6,494 nucleotides of DNA from Actinomycetes bacterium. Lineage in GTDB: Bacteria; Actinomycetota; Actinomycetes; Actinomycetales; Cellulomonadaceae. The translations under genes were made by a program, and so were the position numbers. Below, one piece after another: positions 4,216 through 6,494 of this stretch. Below the pieces are notes generated by a model that made no database searches, was not told the origin of the DNA, and saw nothing but the letters and a program-made list of their open reading frames with translations. The stretch is taken from assembly GCA_023418375.1 (NCBI GenBank), contig JAEZZV010000023.1:1-6494 (forward strand), in the 5' to 3' direction. Every line of letters begins with the position of its first letter. The first letter of the stretch is position 1.

Positions 4216-6494
4216 GTGCAGCTGCCGCACCGCTCGCCCACCCGTGCCCGCCGGGCCTCGCTCGCGCTCGTCGCCGCGCTCGCCGGCACGCTCGCCGGCA
4301 CGCTCGGCGTGGCGCTGCCCGCCGACGCCGCCCCCGACAGCCCTGGTCCGATCACGATCCCCGCCGGAGGCACCGACACCGGCCCCGCCTCGGCCTACCC
4401 CGCCACCCTGACGGTGAGCGGCATGTCCGGGCTCACGTCGAGCGTCCGGGTCGAGCTGTACGGCCTGAGCCACACCTCTCCCGACGACCTCGGCATCATG
4501 CTGGTGGGACCGGAGGGGCAGTCGGTCGTCCTCACGGCCGGCTGCGGCGGTGCCGACCCCGTCGTCGGCGTGTCCCCGGCGTTCGTCTCCTGGAACTTCG
4601 GTGACCCGCCGGCCGGCACGGACCCGTTCACCAGCCGCAGCTACCGTCCGGCGTCGTGCGCGGCGGGCCGGACCTTCCCCGTGCCGGCCCCGACGACGGC
4701 GGGCACCGACCTGTCCGTGTTCTCCGGGACCGATCCCAACGGCACGTGGAGCCTGTACGTGACGGACGCGAGCCCAGGGGACTCCGGCTCCCTCACGAGC
4801 TGGGCCGTGCTGCCCGGGGCCGTCCTGTCGGCCGACGCGGGGGGCCCGTACACCGTGGCGGAGGGCGCCGACCTGACGCTGGACGCCTCTGCCTCGCTGG
4901 CCGGCCGCGCCGCGACCTTCGCGTGGGACCTGGACGACGACGGCGCCTTCGACGACGCCACGGGCATCACCCCGACCGTCCCGGCGGCGACGCTCGCCGC
5001 TCTCGGCCTGGGCGACGGGCCCCTCGGACCGCGGACCGTGCGCGTGCAGGTCGCCGACGGCGGGTCCACCGTGCGCCACTCGAGCACGGTGACGGTCACC
5101 ACGACCGCCCCCACGGCCACCGTCGCCCCACCTGCCCGGGCCTACGCCGGCACCGCGTCCCGCCTCCGGCTCGGCGCCACCGACCCCTCGGCCGCCGACG
5201 CCGCCGGCGCCTTCACGTACGAGATCGACTGGACCGGCGACGGCGTCGTCGACCAGACCGTCGCCAACGACGCCGACGTGACCGTGAGCCACGCCTTCCC
5301 GACCGCCGGCACCCACCGGGTCACCGCCTGGGCCACCGACCGCGACGGCGCCCGCAGCGCACCCGTGGCAGCCGACGTCGTCGTCAGGCCGGCCGGTCCG
5401 GGCCCCGTCGCCATCCCCGCGACGGGCACCGACGGCGTCGCCGCCCCGTACCCGTCGACGATCACGGTCAGCGGCCTGACCGGCGTGGTGACCGGCGTCG
5501 ACGTGACCCTGGCGGGGCTGACCCACGCGTACCCCGCAGACCTCGTCGTGATGCTGGTGGGCCCGGGCGGCCAGGCCGTGGTCCTCCTGGACGACCGCGG
5601 GGAGTCCGCGGACGTGGTGGACCAGACCTTCACCTTCTCCGCGTCGGCGACGACCACGGTCCCTGCCTTCGGACCGATCACCGGCGGGACCTATCGTCCG
5701 TCCCCCAACCCGACGAGCCCCACGCTCTTCCCCGGGCCGGCGCCTGCGACGGCCGGCTCGGACCTCGGCGTCTTCACCGGGCGCGACCCGAACGGCACCT
5801 GGCGCCTGTACATCCTCGACGACGCCGTCCACGACACCGGCAGTCTCGGGACCTGGGCGCTGGACGTGACGACCGCCCCGCTAGCGGATCCCGGGGGTCC
5901 CTACACGGTCGCGGAGGGCGCGTCGCTCAGGCTCGACGCGTCCGGCTCCCTCGCCGGCCCCGGGGCGTCCTATGCCTGGGACCTGGACGGTGACGGCGCC
6001 TACGACGACGCGACCGGCGCGACACCGACGGTCCCGGCGACGACGTTGGCGGCGCTCGGCCTCGGCGACGGGCCTCTCGCCCCGCGCCCGGTGCAGGTGC
6101 AGGTCACCGACGGCACCGTGGTCACCGCAACCACCACGCTGACGGTCACCGCGACCGCGCCGACCGCCACGCTCGCCCTGCCGAGGGGGCAGGTCGTGGC
6201 CGGCACCGCGTTCACCGTCGAGCTCGGCGCACTGGACCCGTCGCCCGGCGACGCGGCGGCGACGTTCACCTACGAGATCGACTGGACCGGCGACGGCGTC
6301 GCCGACCAGACCCTCGACGGCCCCGCCGACCCGCCCGTGACGCACACCTTCGCCCGGGCCGGCACCCACCGGGTCACCGTGTGGGCCACCGACCGCGACG
6401 GAGCACGCAGTGCGCCCGTCTCGGTCGACGTCGTCGTGGCGGCGGCACCCGCGCCGCCCACGCCCGCCCCGCCCACACCCGCGCCACCCACACC
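4216..6494 (+). CDS. Secreted multidomain protein with two P-domain/PKD-PKD modules, N-terminal part (runs off right edge)
   Basis: The first 759 codons of a large exported protein of unknown role. The GTG start has AAGGA 6 bases upstream and an in-frame TAA at 4180-4182. Residues 1-39 are a signal peptide: basic HRSPTRARR, hydrophobic core 14-34, cleavage near ADA-A (36-39). Two copies of one module follow. Module 1 has a P/Homo B-like domain (44-203; DLGIMLVGPEG, DPNGTWSLYVTD, DSGSLTSW) and PKD-like domains at about 205-299 and 300-390. Module 2 has a P-like domain (396-555) and PKD-like domains at about 556-649 and 650-741. Acidic loops such as DLDGDGAYDDATG suggest calcium binding. C110 and C148 occur in the first P-like domain without counterparts in the second. 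A PAPPT-repeat linker begins at 742. No protease or other catalytic domain is visible, so adhesin, matrix protein or exoenzyme accessory region are all open. It diverges from the flagellar operon. Confidence 0.85.
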   Translation, partial: MQLPHRSPTRARRASLALVAALAGTLAGTLGVALPADAAPDSPGPITIPAGGTDTGPASAYPATLTVSGMSGLTSSVRVELYGLSHTSPDDLGIMLVGPEGQSVVLTAGCGGADPVVGVSPAFVSWNFGDPPAGTDPFTSRSYRPASCAAGRTFPVPAPTTAGTDLSVFSGTDPNGTWSLYVTDASPGDSGSLTSWAVLPGAVLSADAGGPYTVAEGADLTLDASASLAGRAATFAWDLDDDGAFDDATGITPTVPAATLAALGLGDGPLGPRTVRVQVADGGSTVRHSSTVTVTTTAPTATVAPPARAYAGTASRLRLGATDPSAADAAGAFTYEIDWTGDGVVDQTVANDADVTVSHAFPTAGTHRVTAWATDRDGARSAPVAADVVVRPAGPGPVAIPATGTDGVAAPYPSTITVSGLTGVVTGVDVTLAGLTHAYPADLVVMLVGPGGQAVVLLDDRGESADVVDQTFTFSASATTTVPAFGPITGGTYRPSPNPTSPTLFPGPAPATAGSDLGVFTGRDPNGTWRLYILDDAVHDTGSLGTWALDVTTAPLADPGGPYTVAEGASLRLDASGSLAGPGASYAWDLDGDGAYDDATGATPTVPATTLAALGLGDGPLAPRPVQVQVTDGTVVTATTTLTVTATAPTATLALPRGQVVAGTAFTVELGALDPSPGDAAATFTYEIDWTGDGVADQTLDGPADPPVTHTFARAGTHRVTVWATDRDGARSAPVSVDVVVAAAPAPPTPAPPTPAPPT
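4345..6438 (+). repeat. Intragenic tandem duplication of a P-domain + PKD + PKD module
   Basis: Unit 1 (4345-5385) and unit 2 (5401-6438) are 347 and 346 codons long and align end to end. Shared landmarks include GPYTVAEGA, LAALGLGDGPL, FTYEIDWTGDGV, GTHRVT and ATDRDGARSAPV. The offset between starts is 1056 bases. The PKD-like parts are much more alike than the P-like parts, which have diverged in the loop that holds two cysteines in unit 1. The units are related but not identical, so the duplication is not recent. Confidence 0.9.
6448..6492 (+). repeat. PAPPT linker repeat
   Basis: Three in-frame 15-base repeats encode Pro-Ala-Pro-Pro-Thr and continue to the window edge. Such Pro/Thr linkers commonly join domains in exported actinobacterial proteins, so at least one further domain probably follows. 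Confidence 0.85.

Noticed and set aside
4075..5832. 585-codon open frame on the minus strand opposite the secreted protein
   Set aside because: Its Arg/Gly-rich repetitive composition mirrors the duplicated plus-strand modules. The plus-strand frame has a signal peptide, ribosome-binding site and clear domains.
4656..5993. Plus-strand frame of 445 codons inside the secreted gene
   Set aside because: Out of frame with the domain-bearing reading, Arg/Pro/Gly-rich, and no ribosome-binding site; a shadow frame.
4216..6494. Subtilisin-like proprotein convertase
   Set aside because: P-like domains are present but no Asp/His/Ser catalytic domain occurs in the visible part, so naming a protease is unsupported.

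Overview
This is GC-rich DNA from a flagellated actinobacterium. GTG starts are common, third codon positions are almost always G or C, and the secreted protein carries a Pro-Ala-Pro-Pro-Thr linker. The gene content and linker style resemble Cellulomonas and its relatives, but that assignment is inferred from style and not tested by a search.

Positions 1-3972, minus strand, hold part of a flagellar operon. In reading order it runs flbD, motA, motB, fliL, fliM, fliN (fliN runs off the left edge). Most junctions overlap by 1-4 bases. The exceptions are motB-fliL (108 bases, with a 12-base tandem repeat) and fliL-fliM (197 bases). MotA and MotB form the stator. FliL is the stator-associated membrane protein. 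FliM and FliN build the switch/C-ring. FlbD is a small flagellar accessory protein.

Positions 3973-4215 form a compact divergent control region. A sigma-28 (FliA/WhiG)-type promoter faces the flagellar operon (TCAA-N15-GCCGATCA). A second, weaker one faces right (TCAG-N16-TCCGATAA). A third similar element (TCAT-N15-GCCGATGG) lies just upstream of fliM and would give a leaderless mRNA.

The most interesting signal is a set of short hairpins in the noncoding DNA. On the minus strand they share the core CACGGATG with stems that differ but still pair. CA-NGGA-UG in a hairpin loop is the classic CsrA recognition element. One such hairpin lies at the predicted 5' end of the flbD mRNA, and a second CsrA-like site overlaps the flbD ribosome-binding region. 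This is the arrangement of the Bacillus hag leader. Another hairpin lies between fliL and fliM. The window therefore suggests CsrA-type translational control of the motor operon on top of sigma-28 control.

Positions 4216-6494, plus strand, hold the start of a large secreted protein with no stop codon in the window. It has a signal peptide, two tandem copies of a roughly 350-residue module (P/Homo B-like domain plus two PKD-like domains), then a Pro-rich linker. No catalytic domain is visible. Its promoter suggests it may be co-expressed with motility genes, so it could be a surface adhesin, a matrix protein or the non-catalytic part of an exoenzyme.
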